Shown here in pieces: positions 1 to 15,600 of a DNA stretch of 64,000 nt. Positions within the stretch are counted from its first letter, which is position 1. Every line of letters begins with the position of its first letter. The translations under genes were made by a program, and so were the position numbers. The stretch lies in the NCBI RefSeq assembly GCF_050948215.1, contig NW_027488936.1:1-64000 (forward strand), in the 5' to 3' direction. The notes under the pieces were generated by a model. The model did no database searches. It was not told the origin of the DNA and was given only the letters and a program-made list of their open reading frames with translations. The DNA is from Halictus rubicundus (lineage: Eukaryota > Arthropoda > Insecta > Hymenoptera > Halictidae).

Positions 1-3000
1 TTGAGGATAGATGATAGGATAGGATAGAGGATTGGATAGGATAGAGGATAGGATAGACGATAGGATAGGATAGAGGATAGGATAGGATAGAGGATAGGAT
101 AGACGATAGGATAGGATAGAGGATAGGATAGGATAGAGGATAGGATAGACGATAGGATAGGATAGAGGATAGGATAGGATAGAGGATAGGATAGAGGATA
201 GGATAGGATAGAGGACAGGATAGGATAGAGGATAGGATAGACGATAGGATAGGATAGAGGATAGGATAGGATAGACGATAGGATAGGATAGAGGATAGGA
301 TAGGATAGAGGATAGGATAGGATAGAGCATAGGATAGGGGATTGGATAGGATAGGATAGAGGATAGGGTAGGATAGAGGATAGGATAGAGGATAGGATAG
401 GATAGAGGACAGTATAGGATAGAGGATAGGATAGGATAGAGGATTGGATAGGATAGGATAGAGGATAGGATAGGATAGAGGATAGGATAGGGAATTTGAT
501 AGGATAGAGGATAGGATGGGATAGAGGATAGGATAGGACAGAGGATAGGATAGGGGATTTGATAGGATAGAGGATAGGATAGGATAGAGGATAGGATAGA
601 CGAACGGATAGGATAGAGGATAGGATAGGATAGAGGATAGGATAGGATAGAGGATAGGATAGGATAGAGGATAGGATAGGATAGAGGATAGGATAGGATA
701 GAGGATAGGATAGGATAGAGGATAGGATAGGGGATTTGATAGGATAGAGGATAGGATAGGATAGAAGATAGTATAGGATAGAGGATAGGATAGGACAGAG
801 GATAGGATAGGGGATTTGATAGGATAGAGGATAGGATAGGATAGAGGATTGGTTAGGATAGAGGATAGGATAGGATAGAGGATTGGTTAGGATAGAGGAT
901 AGATGATAGGATAGGATAGAGGATAGGATAGGGGATTTGATAGGATAGAGGATAGGATCGGATAGAGGATAGGATAGGATAGAGGATAGGATAGACGATA
1001 GGATAGGATAGAGGATAGGATAGGATAGAGGATAGGATAGGATAGAGGATAGGATAAGGGAATGGATAGGATAGGATAGAGGATAGGATAGAGGATGGAG
1101 TAGGATAGGATAGAGGATAGGATAGGATAGAGGAAAGGATAGGATTGAGGATAGATGATAGGATAGGATAGAGGATTGGATAGGATACAGGAAAGGATAG
1201 GATTGAGAATAGGATTGGTTACAGGATTGGATAGGATAGAGGATAGGATAGTATAGAGGATAGGATAGGATAGAGGATTGGATAGGATACAAGAAAGGAT
1301 AGGATTGAGGATAGATGATAGGATAGGATAGAGGCTGGCATAGGATACAGGATAGGATAGGACAGAGGCTAGGATAGGGGATTTGATAGGATAGAGGATA
1401 GGATAGGATAGATGATAGGATAGGATAGAGGATAGGATAGGATAGAGGATAGGATAGGATAGAGGATTGGATAGAGGATAGGATAGGATAGAGGATTGGT
1501 TAGAGGATAGGATAGGATAGAGGATATTATAGGATAGAGGATAGGATAGGATAGAGGATAGGATAGGATAGAGGATTGGATAGGATAGAGGATAGATGAT
1601 AGGATAGGATAGAGGATAGGATAGGGGATTTGATAGGATAGAGGATAGGATAGGATAGAAGATAGGATAGGATAGAGGATAGGATAGGATAGAGGATAGG
1701 ATAGGATAGAGGATAGGATAGGATAGAGGATATTATAGGATAGAGGATATGATAGGATAGAGGATAGGATAGGATAGAGGAATAGATAGGATAGAGGATT
1801 GGATAGGATAGAGGATAGATGATAGGATAGGATAGAGGATAGGATAGGGGATTTGATAGGATAGAGGATAGGATAGGATAGAAGATAGGATAGGATAGAG
1901 GATAGGATAGGATAGAGGATAGGATAGGATAGAGGATAGGATAGGATAGAGGATATTATAGGATAGAGGATATGATAGGATAGAGGATTGGATAGGATAG
2001 AGGATAGATGATAGGATAGGGGATTTGATAGGATAGAGGATAGGATAGGATAGAGGACAGGATAGGATACAGGATTGGATAGGATACAGGAACGGATAGG
2101 ATTGAGGATAGATGATAGGATAGGATAGAGGATAGGATAGGACCGAGGATAGGATAGACGATAGGATAGGAAAGAGGATAGGATAGGGGATTGGATAGGA
2201 TAGGATAGAGGATAGGCTAGGATAGAGGATAGGATAGAGGAAAGGATAGGATAGAGGACAGGATAGGATAGAGGATAGGATAGGATAGAGGATTGGTTAG
2301 GATAGAGGATAGGATAGGATAGAGGATTGGTTAGGATAGAGGATAGATGATAGGATAGGATAGAGGATAGGATAGGGGATTTGATAGGATAGAGGATAGG
2401 ATCGGATAGAGGATAGGATAGGATAGAGGATAGGATAGACGATAGGATAGGATAGAGGATAGGATAGGATAGAGGATAGGATAGGATACAGGATAGGATA
2501 GGATAGAGGATAGGATAGACGATAGGATAGACGATAGAGGATAGGATAGGATAGAAGATAGGATCGGATAGAGGATAGGATAGGATAGAGGATAGGATAG
2601 GATAGAGGATAGGATAGTATAGAGGATAGGATAGGACAGAGGATAGGATAGACGATAGGATAGGATAGAGGATAGGATAGGATAGAGGATAGGATAGGAT
2701 AGAGCATAGGATAGGGGATTGGATAGGATAGGATAGAGGATAGGGTAGGATAGAGGATAGGATAGAGGATAGGATAGGATAGAGGACAGGATAGGATAGA
2801 GGATAGGATAGGATAGAGGATTGGATAGGATAGAGGATAGATGATAGGATAGGATAGAGGATAGGATAGGGGATTTGATAGGATAGAGGATAGGATAGGA
2901 TAGAGGATAGGATAGGACAGAGGATAGGATAGGGGATTTGATAGGATAGAGGATAGGATAGGATAGAGGATAGGATAGACGAAAGGATAGGATAGAGGAT

Positions 3001-5200
3001 AGGATAGGATAGAGGATATGTTGGATAGAGGATAGGATAGAGGATAGGATAGGATAGAGGACAGGATAGGATAGAGGATAGGCTAGGATAGAGGATAGGA
3101 TAGGGGATAGGATAGGGGATTTGATAGGATAGAGGATTGGATAGGATACAGGAACGGATAGGATTGAGGACAGATGATAGGATAGGATAGAGGATAGGAT
3201 AGGACCGAGGATAGGATAGACGATAGGATAGGATAGAGGATAGGATAGGGGATTGGATAGGATAGGATAGAGGATAGGCTAGGATAGAGGATAGGATAGA
3301 GGAAAGGATAGGATAGAGGACAGGATAGGATAGAGGATAGGATAGGATAGAGGATTGGTTAGGATAGAGGATAGGATAGGATAGAGGATTGGTTAGGATA
3401 GAGGATAGATGATAGGATAGGATAGAGGATAGGATAGGGGATTTGATAGGATAGAGGATAGGATCGGATAGAGGATAGGATAGGATAGAGGATAGGATAG
3501 ACGATAGGATAGGATAGAGGATAGGATAGGATAGAGGATAGGATAGGATAGAGGATAGGATAGGATAGAGGATAGGATAGACGATAGGATAGACGATAGA
3601 GGATAGGATAGGATAGAAGATAGGATCGGATAGAGGATAGGATAGGATAGAGGATAGGATAGGATAGAGGATAGGATAGTATAGAGGATAGGATAGGACA
3701 GAGGATAGGATAGACGATAGGATAGGATAGAGGATAGGATAGGATAGAGGATAGGATAGGATAGAGCATAGGATAGAGGATTGGATAGGATAGGCTAGAG
3801 GATAGGGTAGGATAGAGGATAGGATAGAGGATAGGATAGGATAGAGGACAGGATAGGATAGAGGATAGGATAGGATAGAGGATAGGATAGGATAGAGGAT
3901 TGGATATGATAGAGGATAGATGATAGGATAGGATAGAGGATAGGATAGGGGATTTGATAGGATACAGGAAAGGATAGGATTGAGGATAGATGATAGGATA
4001 GGATAGAGGATAGGATAGGATAGAGCATAGGATAGGGGATTGGATAGGATAGGATAGAGGATAGGCTAGGATAGAGGATAGGATAGAGGGTAGGATAGGA
4101 TAGAGGACAGGATAGGGTAGAGGATAGGATAGGATAGAGGACAGGATAGGATAGAGGATTGGATAGGATGCAGGAAAGGATCGGATTGAGGATAGATGAT
4201 AGGATAGGATAGAGGATTGGATAGGATAGAGGATAGGATAGACGATAGGATAGGATAGAGGATAGGATAGGATAGAGGATAGGATAGACGATAGGATAGG
4301 ATAGAGGATAGGATAGGATAGAGGATAGGATAGACGATAGGATAGGATAGAGGATAGGATAGGATAGAGGATAGGATAGAGGATAGGATAGGATAGAGGA
4401 CAGGATAGGATAGAGGATAGGATAGACGATAGGATAGGATAGAGGATAGGATAGGATAGACGATAGGATAGGATAGAGGATAGGATAGGATAGAGGATAG
4501 GATAGGATAGAGCATAGGATAGGGGATTGGATAGGATAGGATAGAGGATAGGGTAGGATAGAGGATAGGATAGAGGATAGGATAGGATAGAGGACAGTAT
4601 AGGATAGAGGATAGGATAGGATAGAGGATTGGATAGGATAGGATAGAGGATAGGATAGGATAGAGGATAGGATAGGGAATTTGATAGGATAGAGGATAGG
4701 ATGGGATAGAGGATAGGATAGGACAGAGGATAGGATAGGGGATTTGATAGGATAGAGGATAGGATAGGATAGAGGATAGGATAGACGAACGGATAGGATA
4801 GAGGATAGGATAGGATAGAGGATAGGATAGGATAGAGGATAGGATAGGATAGAGGATAGGATAGGATAGAGGATAGGATAGGATAGAGGATAGGATAGGA
4901 TAGAGGATAGGATAGGATAGAGGATAGGATAGGGGATTTGATAGGATAGAGGATAGGATAGGATAGAAGATAGTATAGGATAGAGGATAGGATAGGACAG
5001 AGGATAGGATAGGGGATTTGATAGGATAGAGGATAGGATAGGATAGAGGATTGGTTAGGATAGAGGATAGGATAGGATAGAGGATTGGTTAGGATAGAGG
5101 ATAGATGATAGGATAGGATAGAGGATAGGATAGGGGATTTGATAGGATAGAGGATAGGATCGGATAGAGGATAGGATAGGATAGAGGATAGGATAGACGA
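1..5200. repeat. Dispersed duplication: about 1-1000 recurs at about 4186-5200
   Basis: The rare variant GGAATTTG at 491 recurs at 4676, and TAGAGCATAGG near 324 recurs near 4509, both at an offset of 4185. Further along, a GATCGG variant at 956 recurs at 5158 (offset 4202), which means one 17-bp unit was gained or lost inside the copy. The segment between the copies holds other variant combinations. The limits are approximate because the background unit is shared everywhere. Confidence 0.7.
2082..3772. repeat. Tandem duplication, period 1062 bp
   Basis: A block starting at the ACAGGAACGG variant (about 2086) recurs at about 3148, an offset of 1062. The order of variants is then the same up to the TAGAGCATAGG variant at about 2700 and 3762. 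The copies differ at scattered positions, for example GGAAAGAGG near 2169 against GGATAGAGG in the second copy. They diverge after about 2710 and 3772. Confidence 0.75.
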
Positions 5201-5812
5201 TAGGATAGGATAGAGGATAGGATAGGATAGAGGATAGGATAGGATAGAGGATAGGATAGGATAGAGGATAGGATAGGATAGAGGATAGGATAGGATAGAG
5301 GATAGGATAGACGATAGGATAGACGATAGAGGATAGGATAGGATAGAAGATAGGATCGGATAGAGGATAGGACAGGATAGAGGATAGGATAGGATAGAGG
5401 ATAGGATAGTATAGAGGATAGGATAGGACAGAGGATAGGATAGACGATAGGATAGGATAGAGGATAGGATAGGATAGAGGATAGGATAGGATAGAGCATA
5501 GGATAGAGGATTGGATAGGATAGGCTAGAGGATAGGGTAGGATAGAGGATAGGATAGAGGATAGGATAGGATAGAGGACAGAGGATAGGATAGACGATAG
5601 GATAGGATAGAGGATAGGATACGATAGAGGATAGGATAGGATAGAGCATAGGATAGGGGATTGGATAGGATAGGATAGAGGATAGCCTAGGATAGAGGAT
5701 AGGATAGAGGATAGGATAGGATAGAGGATTGGTTAGGATAGAGGATAGATGATAGGATAGATTATAGGATAGGATAGAGGATAGGATAGACGATAGGATA
5801 GGATAGAGGATT

Positions 5813-8800
5813 GGATAGGATAGAGGATAGATGATAGGATAGGATAGAGGATAGGATAGGGGATTTGATAGGATAGAGGATAGGATAGGATAGAGGACAG
5901 GATAGGATAGAGGATTGGATAGGATACAGGAAAGGATAGGATTGAGGATAGATGATAGGATAGGATAGAGGATAGGATAGGACAGAGGATAGGATAGACG
6001 ATAGGATAGGATAGAGGATAGGATAGGATAGAGGATAGGATAGGATAGAGGATAGATGATAGGATAGGATAGAGGATAGGATAGGGGATTTGATAGGATA
6101 CAGGATAGGATAGGATAGAAGATAGGATAGGATAGAGGATTGGATAGGATACAGGAAAGGATAGGATTGAGGATAGATGATAGGATAGGATAGAGGATAG
6201 GATAGACGAAAGGATAGGATAGAGGATAGGATAGGATAGAGGATATGTTGGATAGAGGATAGGATAGAGGATAGGATAGGATAGAGGACAGGATAGGATA
6301 GAGGATAGGGTAGGATAGAGGATTGGATAGGATAGAGGATAGATGATAGGATAGGATAGAGGATAGGATAGGGGATTTGATAGGATACAGGATAGGATAG
6401 GATAGAAGATAGGATAGGATAGAGGATAGGCTAGGATAGAGGATAGGATAGACGACAGGATAGGATAGGATAGAGGACAGGATAGAATAGAGGATAGGAT
6501 AGGATAGAGGATAGGATAGGATAGAAGATAGGATAGGATAGAGGATTGGATAGGATACAGGAAAGGATAGGATTGAGGATAGATGATAGGATAGGATAGA
6601 GGATAGGATAGGATAGAGGATAGGCTAGGATAGAGGATAGGATAGGGGATAGGATAGGGGATTTGATAGGATAGAGGATTGGATAGGATAGAGGATAGAT
6701 GATAGGATAGGATAGAGGATAGGATAGGATAGAGGATAGGATAGACGATAGGAGAGGATAGAGGATAGGATAGGATAGAGGATAGGATAGGATAGAGGAC
6801 AGGATAGGATAGAGGATTGGATAGGATGCAGGAAAGGATCGGATTGAGGATAGATGATAGGATAGGATAGAGGATTGGATAGGATACAGGATAGGATGGG
6901 ATAGAGGATAGGATAGGGGATTTGATAGGATAGAGGATAGGATAGGATAGAGGATAGAATAGGATAGAGCATAGGATAGGGGATTGGATAGGATAGGATA
7001 GATGATAGGCTAGGATAGAGGATAGGATAGAGGATAGGATAGGATAGAGGACAGGATAGGATAGAGGATAGGATAGGATAGAAGATAGGATAGGATAGAG
7101 GATTGGATAGGATACAGGAAAGGATAGGATTGAGGATAGATGATAGGATAGGACAGAGGATAGGATAGGACAGAGGATAGGATAGAGGATAGGATAGGAT
7201 AGAGGATAGGATAGGATAGAGCATAGGATAGGGGATTGGATAGGATAGGATAGAGGATAGGCTAGGATAGAGGATAGGATAGAGGGTAGGATAGGATAGA
7301 GGACAGGATAGGATAGAGGATAGGATAGGATAGAGGATAGGATAGGATAGAGGATAGGATAGGATAGAGGATTGGATAGGATAGAGGATAGATGATAGGA
7401 TAGGATAGAGGATAGGATAGGGGATTTGATAGGATAGAGGATAGGATAGGGGATTTGATAGGATAGAGGATAGGATAGGACAGAGGATTGGATAGGGGAT
7501 TTGATAGGATAGAGGATAGGATAGGATAGAAGATAGGATAGGATAGAGGATAGGATAGGGGATTTGATAGGATAGAGGATAGGATAGGATAGAGGACAGG
7601 ATAGGATAGAGGATTTAATAGGATACAGGAAAGGATAGGATTGAGGATAGATGATAGGATAGGATAGAGGATAGGATAGGATAGAGGATTGGATAGGATA
7701 GAGGATAGATGATAGGATAGGATAGAGGATAGGATAGGATAGAGGATAGGATAGACGATAGGAGAGGATAGAGGATAGGATAGGATAGAGGACAGGATAG
7801 GATAGAGGATTGGATAGGATGCAGGAAAGGATCGGATTGAGGATAGATGATAGGATAGGATAGAGGATTGGATAGGATACAGGATAGGATGGGATAGAGG
7901 ATAGGATAGGGGATTTGATAGGATAGAGGATTGGATAGGATACAGGAACGGATAGGGTTGAGGATAGATGATAGGATAGGATAGAGGATAGGATAGGACC
8001 GAGGATAGGATAGACGATAGGATAGGATAGAGGATAGGATAGGATAGAGGATAGATGATAGGATAGGATAGAGGATAGGATAGGGGATTTGATAGGATAG
8101 AGGATAGGATAGGATAGAGGACAGGATAGGATAGAGGATTGGATAGGATACAGGAAAGGATAGGATTGAGGATAGATGATAGGATAGGATAGAGGATAGG
8201 ATAGGACAGAGGATAGGATAGACGATAGGATAGGATAGAGGATAGGATAGGATAGAGGATAGGATAGGATAGAGGATAGATGATAGGATAGGATAGAGGA
8301 TAGGATAGGGGATTTGATAGGATACAGGATAGGATAGGATAGAAGATAGGATAGGATAGAGGATTGGATAGGATACAGGAAAGGATAGGATTGAGGATAG
8401 ATGATAGGATAGGATAGAGGATAGGATAGACGAAAGGATAGGATAGAGGATAGGATAGGATAGAGGATATGTTGGATAGAGGATAGGATAGAGGATAGGA
8501 TAGGATAGAGGACAGGATAGGATAGAGGATAGGGTAGGATAGAGGATTGGATAGGATAGAGGATAGATGATAGGATAGGATAGAGGATAGGATAGGGGAT
8601 TTGATAGGATACAGGATAGGATAGGATAGAAGATAGGATAGGATAGAGGATAGGCTAGGATAGAGGATAGGATAGACGACAGGATAGGATAGGATAGAGG
8701 ACAGGATAGAATAGAGGATAGGATAGGATAGAGGATAGGATAGGATAGAAGATAGGATAGGATAGAGGATTGGATAGGATACAGGAAAGGATAGGATTGA

Positions 8801-10264
8801 GGATAGATGATAGGATAGGATAGAGGATAGGATAGGATAGAGGATAGGCTAGGATAGAGGATAGGATAGGGGATAGGATAGGGGATTTGATAGGATAGAG
8901 GATTGGATAGGATAGAGGATAGATGATAGGATAGGATAGAGGATAGGATAGGATAGAGGATAGGATAGACGATAGGAGAGGATAGAGGATAGGATAGGAT
9001 AGAGGATAGGATAGGATAGAGGACAGGATAGGATAGAGGATTGGATAGGATGCAGGAAAGGATCGGATTGAGGATAGATGATAGGATAGGATAGAGGATT
9101 GGATAGGATACAGGATAGGATGGGATAGAGGATAGGATAGGGGATTTGATAGGATAGAGGATAGGATAGGATAGAGGATAGAATAGGATAGAGCATAGGA
9201 TAGGGGATTGGATAGGATAGGATAGATGATAGGCTAGGATAGAGGATAGGATAGAGGATAGGATAGGATAGAGGACAGGATAGGATAGAGGATAGGATAG
9301 GATAGAAGATAGGATAGGATAGAGGATTGGATAGGATACAGGAAAGGATAGGATTGAGGATAGATGATAGGATAGGACAGAGGATAGGATAGGACAGAGG
9401 ATAGGATAGAGGATAGGATAGGATAGAGGATAGGATAGGATAGAGCATAGGATAGGGGATTGGATAGGATAGGATAGAGGATAGGCTAGGATAGAGGATA
9501 GGATAGAGGGTAGGATAGGATAGAGGACAGGATAGGATAGAGGATAGGATAGGATAGAGGATAGGATAGGATAGAGGATAGGATAGGATAGAGGATTGGA
9601 TAGGATAGAGGATAGATGATAGGATAGGATAGAGGATAGGATAGGGGATTTGATAGGATAGAGGATAGGATAGGGGATTTGATAGGATAGAGGATAGGAT
9701 AGGACAGAGGATTGGATAGGGGATTTGATAGGATAGAGGATAGGATAGGATAGAAGATAGGATAGGATAGAGGATAGGATAGGGGATTTGATAGGATAGA
9801 GGATAGGATAGGATAGAGGACAGGATAGGATAGAGGATTTAATAGGATACAGGAAAGGATAGGATTGAGGATAGATGATAGGATAGGATAGAGGATAGGA
9901 TAGGATAGAGGATTGGATAGGATAGAGGATAGATGATAGGATAGGATAGAGGATAGGATAGGATAGAGGATAGGATAGACGATAGGAGAGGATAGAGGAT
10001 AGGATAGGATAGAGGACAGGATAGGATAGAGGATTGGATAGGATGCAGGAAAGGATCGGATTGAGGATAGATGATAGGATAGGATAGAGGATTGGATAGG
10101 ATACAGGATAGGATGGGATAGAGGATAGGATAGGGGATTTGATAGGATAGAGGATTGGATAGGATACAGGAACGGATAGGGTTGAGGATAGATGATAGGA
10201 TAGGATAGAGGATAGGATAGGACCGAGGATAGGATAGACGATAGGATAGGATAGAGGATAGGAT
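5813..10264. repeat. Near-perfect tandem duplication of 2224 bp
   Basis: About 5813-8036 and about 8037-10264 carry the same variants in the same order at a constant offset of 2224. Checked markers are: GAGGACAG at 5893 and 8117; GATAGATGAT at 6051 and 8275; GGATATGTTGG at 6241 and 8465; GGATTTAATAGG at 7611 and 9835; and GGAACGGATAGGGTTG near 7945 and 10169. The period equals the copy length, so this is a direct head-to-tail duplication with no unit gained or lost. That implies a recent event. Confidence 0.85.
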
Positions 10265-10384
10265 AGGATAGAGGATATGTTGGATAGAGGATAGGATAGA
10301 GGATAGGATAGGATAGAGGACAGGATAGGATAGAGGATAGGGTAGGATAGAGGATTGGATAGGATAGAGGATAGATGATAGGAT

Positions 10385-12194
10385 AGGATAGAGGACAGGA
10401 TAGGATAGAGGATTGGATAGGATGCAGGAAAGGATCGGATTGAGGATAGATGATAGGATAGGATAGAGGATTGGATAGGATACAGGATAGGATGGGATAG
10501 AGGATAGGATAGGGGATTTGATAGGATAGAGGATAGGATAGGATAGAGGATAGAATAGGATAGAGCATAGGATAGGGGATTGGATAGGATAGGATAGATG
10601 ATAGGCTAGGATAGAGGATAGGATAGAGGATAGGATAGGATAGAGGACAGGATAGGATAGAGGATAGGATAGGATAGAGGATTGGTTAGGATAGAGGATA
10701 GATGATAGGATAGGATAGAGGATAGGATAGGGGATTTGATAGGATAGAGGATAGGATCGGATTGAGGATAGTATAGGACAGAGGATAGGATAGGGGATTT
10801 GATAGGATAGAGGATATGATAGGATAGAGGATAGGATAGGATAGAGGATAGGATAGACGAAAGGATAGGATAGAGGATAGGATAGGATAGAGGATATGTT
10901 GGATAGAGGATAGGATAGAGGATAGGATAGGATAGAGGACAGGATAGGATAGAGGATAGGGTAGGATAGAGGATTGGATAGGATAGAGGATAGATGATAG
11001 GATAGGATAGAGGATAGGATAGGGGATTTGATAGGATACAGGATAGGATAGGAAAGAAGATAGGATAGGATAGAGGATAGGCTAGGATAGAGGATAGGAT
11101 AGACGACAGGATAGGATAGGATAGAGGACAGGATAGGATAGAGGATAGGATAGGATAGAGGATAGGATAGGATAGAAGATAGGATAGGATAGAGGATTGG
11201 ATAGGATACAGGAAAGGATAGGATTGAGGATAGATGATAGGATAGGATAGAGGATAGGATAGGATAGAGGATAGGATAGACGATAGGAGAGGATAGAGGA
11301 TAGGATAGGATAGAGGATAGGATAGGATAGAGGACAGGATAGGATAGAGGATTGGATAGGATGCAGGAAAGGATCGGATTGAGGATAGATGATAGGATAG
11401 GATAGAGGATTGGATAGGATACAGGATAGGATGGGATAGAGGATAGGATAGGGGATTTGATAGGATAGAGGATAGGATAGGATAGAGGATAGAATAGGAT
11501 AGAGCATAGGATAGGGGATTGGTTAGGATAGGATAGATGATAGGCTAGGATAGAGGATAGGATAGAGGATAGGATAGGATAGAGGACAGGATAGGATAGA
11601 GGATAGGATAGGATAGAGGATTGGTTAGGATAGAGGATAGATGATAGGATAGGATAGAGGATAGGATAGGGGATTTGATAGGATAGAGGATAGGATCGGA
11701 TTGAGGATAGTATAGGACAGAGGATAGGATAGGGGATTTGATAGGATAGAGGATATGATAGGATAGAGGATAGGATAGGATAGAGGATAGGATAGACGAA
11801 AGGATAGGATAGAGGATAGGATAGGATAGAGGATATGTTGGATAGAGGATAGGATAGAGGATAGGATAGGATAGAGGACAGGATAGGATAGAGGATAGGG
11901 TAGGATAGAGGATTGGATAGGATAGAGGATAGATGATAGGATAGGATAGAGGATAGGATAGGGGATTTGATAGGATACAGGATAGGATAGGATAGAAGAT
12001 AGGATAGGATAGAGGATAGGCTAGGATAGAGGATAGGATAGACGACAGGATAGGATAGGATAGAGGACAGGATAGGATAGAGGATAGGATAGGATAGAGG
12101 ATAGGATAGGATAGAAGATAGGATAGGATAGAGGATTGGATAGGATACAGGAAAGGATAGGATTGAGGATAGATGATAGGATAGGATAGAGGCT
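10385..12194. repeat. Tandem duplication, period 939 bp
   Basis: Variants at 10385-11255 recur at 11324-12194 with constant offset 939. Markers checked: GCAGGAAAGGATCGG at 10424 and 11363; GATTGGTTAGG at about 10681 and 11620; GGATATGTTGG at 10892 and 11831; GGCTAGG near 11081 and 12020. The copies diverge where the second enters a GAGGCTGGCATAGG variant at about 12190. A small difference (GGAAAGAAG near 11051 against GGATAGAAG) shows some independent change since duplication. Confidence 0.8.
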
Positions 12195-12690
12195 GGCATA
12201 GGATGCAGGATAGGATAGGATAGAGGATAGGATAGGGGATTTGATAGGATAGAGGATAGGATAGGATAGAGGATAGGCTAGGATAGAGGATAGGATAGGG
12301 GATAGGATAGGGGATTTGATAGGATAGAGGATTGGATAGGATACAGGAACGGATAGGATTGAGGATAGATGATAGGATAGGATAGAGGATAGGATAGGAC
12401 CGAGGATAGGATAGACGATAGGATAGGATAGAGGATAGGATAGGGGATTGGATAGGATAGGATAGAGGATAGGCTAGGATAGAGGATAGGATAGAGGAAA
12501 GGATAGGATAGAGGACAGGATAGGATAGAGGATAGGATAGGATAGAGGATTGGTTAGGATAGAGGATAGGATAGGATAGAGGATTGGTTAGGATAGAGGA
12601 TAGATGATAGGATAGGATAGAGGATAGGATAGGGGATTTGATAGGATAGAGGATAGGATCGGATAGAGGATAGGATAGGATAGAGGATAG

Positions 12691-15600
12691 GATTGGTTAG
12701 AGGTTAGGATAGGATAGAAGATAGGATAGGATAGAGGATTGGATAGGATACAGGATAGGATAGGATAGAGGATAGGATAGGGGATTTGATAGGATAGAGG
12801 ATAGGATAGGGGATTGGATAGGATAGGATAGAGGATAGGATAGGATAGAGGATAGGATGGGATAGAGGATAGGATAGGATAGAGGATAGGATAGGATAGA
12901 GGATAGGATAGGATAGAGGATAGGATAGGATAGAGGATAGGATAGGATAGAGGATAGGATAGGGGATTTGATAGGATAGAGGATAGGATAGGATAGAGGA
13001 TAGGATAGGATAGATGATAGGGTAGACGATAGGATACTATAGAGGATAGGATAGGATACAGGATAGGATAGGATAGAGGATTGGATAGATGATAGGATAG
13101 GATAGAGGATATTATAGGATAGAGGATATGATAGGATAGAGGATAGGATAGGATAGAGGATTGGATAGACGATAGGATAGGATAGAGGATAGGATAGGAT
13201 AGAGGATAGGATTGGTTAGAGGTTAGGATAGGATAGAAGATAGGATAGGATAGAGGATTGGATAGGATACAGGATAGGATAGGATAGAGGATAGGATAGG
13301 GGATTTGATAGGATAGAGGATAGGATAGGATAGAAGATAGGATAGGATAGGATAGAGCATAGGATAGGATAGAGGATAGGATAGGATAGAGGATAGGATA
13401 GGATAGAGGATAGGATAGGATAGAGGATAGGATAGGATAGAGGATAGGATAGGATAGAGGACAGGATAGGATAGAGGATAGGATAGGATAGAGCATAGGA
13501 TAGGATAGAGGATAGGATAGGATAGAGGATAGGATAGACGATAGGAAAGGATAGAGGATAGGATAGGATAGGATAGGATAGAGGATAGGATAGGATAGAG
13601 GATAGGATAGGATAGAGGATTGGATAGATGATAGGATAGGATAGAGGATATTATAGGATAGAGGATATGATAGGATAGAGGATAGGATAGGATAGAGGAT
13701 TGGATAGACGATAGGATAGGATAGAGGATAGGATAGGATAGAGGATAGGATAGGATAGAGGATAGGATAGGATAGAGGATAGGATAGGATAGAGGATAGG
13801 ATAGGATAGAGAATAGGATAGGATAGAGGATAGGATAGGATAGAGGATAGGATAGGATAGAGGATAGGATAGGATAGAGGATAGATGATAGGATAGGATA
13901 GAGGATAGGATAGGGGATTTGATAGGATAGAGGATAGGATAGGATAGAGGACAGGATAGGATAGAGGATTGAATAGGATACAGGAAAGGATAGGATTGAG
14001 GATAGATGATAGGATAGGATAGAGGATAGGATAGGACAGAGGATAGGATAGAGGATAGGATAGGATAGAGGATAGGATAGGATAGAGGATAGGATAGACG
14101 ATAGGAGAGGATAGAGGATATGATAGGATAGAGGATAGGATAGGATAGAGGATTGGATAGGATAGAGGATATTATAGGATAGAGGATATGATAGGATAGA
14201 GGATAGGATAGGATAGAGGATTGGATAGGATAGAGGATATATGATAGGATAGGATAGAGGATAGGATAGGGGATTTGATAGGATAGAGGATAGGATAGGA
14301 TAGAGGACAGGATAGGATAGAGGATTGGATAGACGATAGGATAGGATAGAGGATAGGATAGGATAGAGGATAGGATAGAGGATAGGATAGAGGATAGGAT
14401 AGAGGATAGAGGATAGGATAGGATAGAGGATAGGATAGAGGATAGGATAGAGGATAGGATAGGATAGAGGATAGGATAGGATAGAGGATAGGATAGGATA
14501 GAGGATAGGATAGGATAGAGGATAGGATAGGATAGAGGATAGGATAGGATAGAGGATAGGATAGGATAGAGGATAGGATAGGATAGAGGATAGGATAGGA
14601 TAGAGGATAGGATAGGATAGAGGATAGGATAGGATAGAGGATAGGATAGGATAGAGGATAGGATTGGTTAGAGGTTAGGATAGGATAGAAGATAGGATAG
14701 GATAGAGGATTGGATAGGATACAGGATAGGATAGGATAGAGGATAGGATAGGGGATTTGATAGGATAGAGGATAGGATAGGGGATTGGATAGGATAGGAT
14801 AGAGGATAGGATAGGATAGAGGATAGGATAGGATAGAGGATAGGATAGGATAGAGGATAGGATAGGATAGAGGATAGGATAGGATAGAGGATAGGATAGG
14901 ATAGAGGATAGGATAGGATAGAGGATAGGATAGGATAGAGGATAGGATAGGATAGAGGATAGGATAGGATAGAGGATAGGATAGGATAGAGGATAGGATA
15001 GGATAGAGGATAGGATAGGATAGAGGATAGGATAGGATAGAGGATAGGATAGGATAGAGGATAGGATAGGATAGAGGATAGGATAGGATAGAGGATAGGA
15101 TAGGATAGAGGATAGGATAGGATAGAGGATAGGATAGGATAGAGGATAGGATAGGATAGAGGATAGGATAGGATAGAGGATAGGATTGGTTAGAGGTTAG
15201 GATAGGATAGAAGATAGGATAGGATAGAGGATTGGATAGGATACAGGATAGGATAGGATAGAGGATAGGATAGGGGATTTGATAGGATAGAGGATAGGAT
15301 AGGGGATTGGATAGGATAGGATAGAGGATAGGATAGGATAGAGGATAGGATGGGATAGAGGATAGGATAGGATAGAGGATAGGATAGGATAGAGGATAGG
15401 ATAGGATAGAGGATAGGATAGGATAGAGGATAGGATAGGGGATTTGATAGGATAGAGGATAGGATAGGATAGAGGATAGGATAGGATAGATGATAGGGTA
15501 GACGATAGGATACTATAGAGGATAGGATAGGATACAGGATAGGATAGGATAGAGGATTGGATAGATGATAGGATAGGATAGAGGATATTATAGGATAGAG

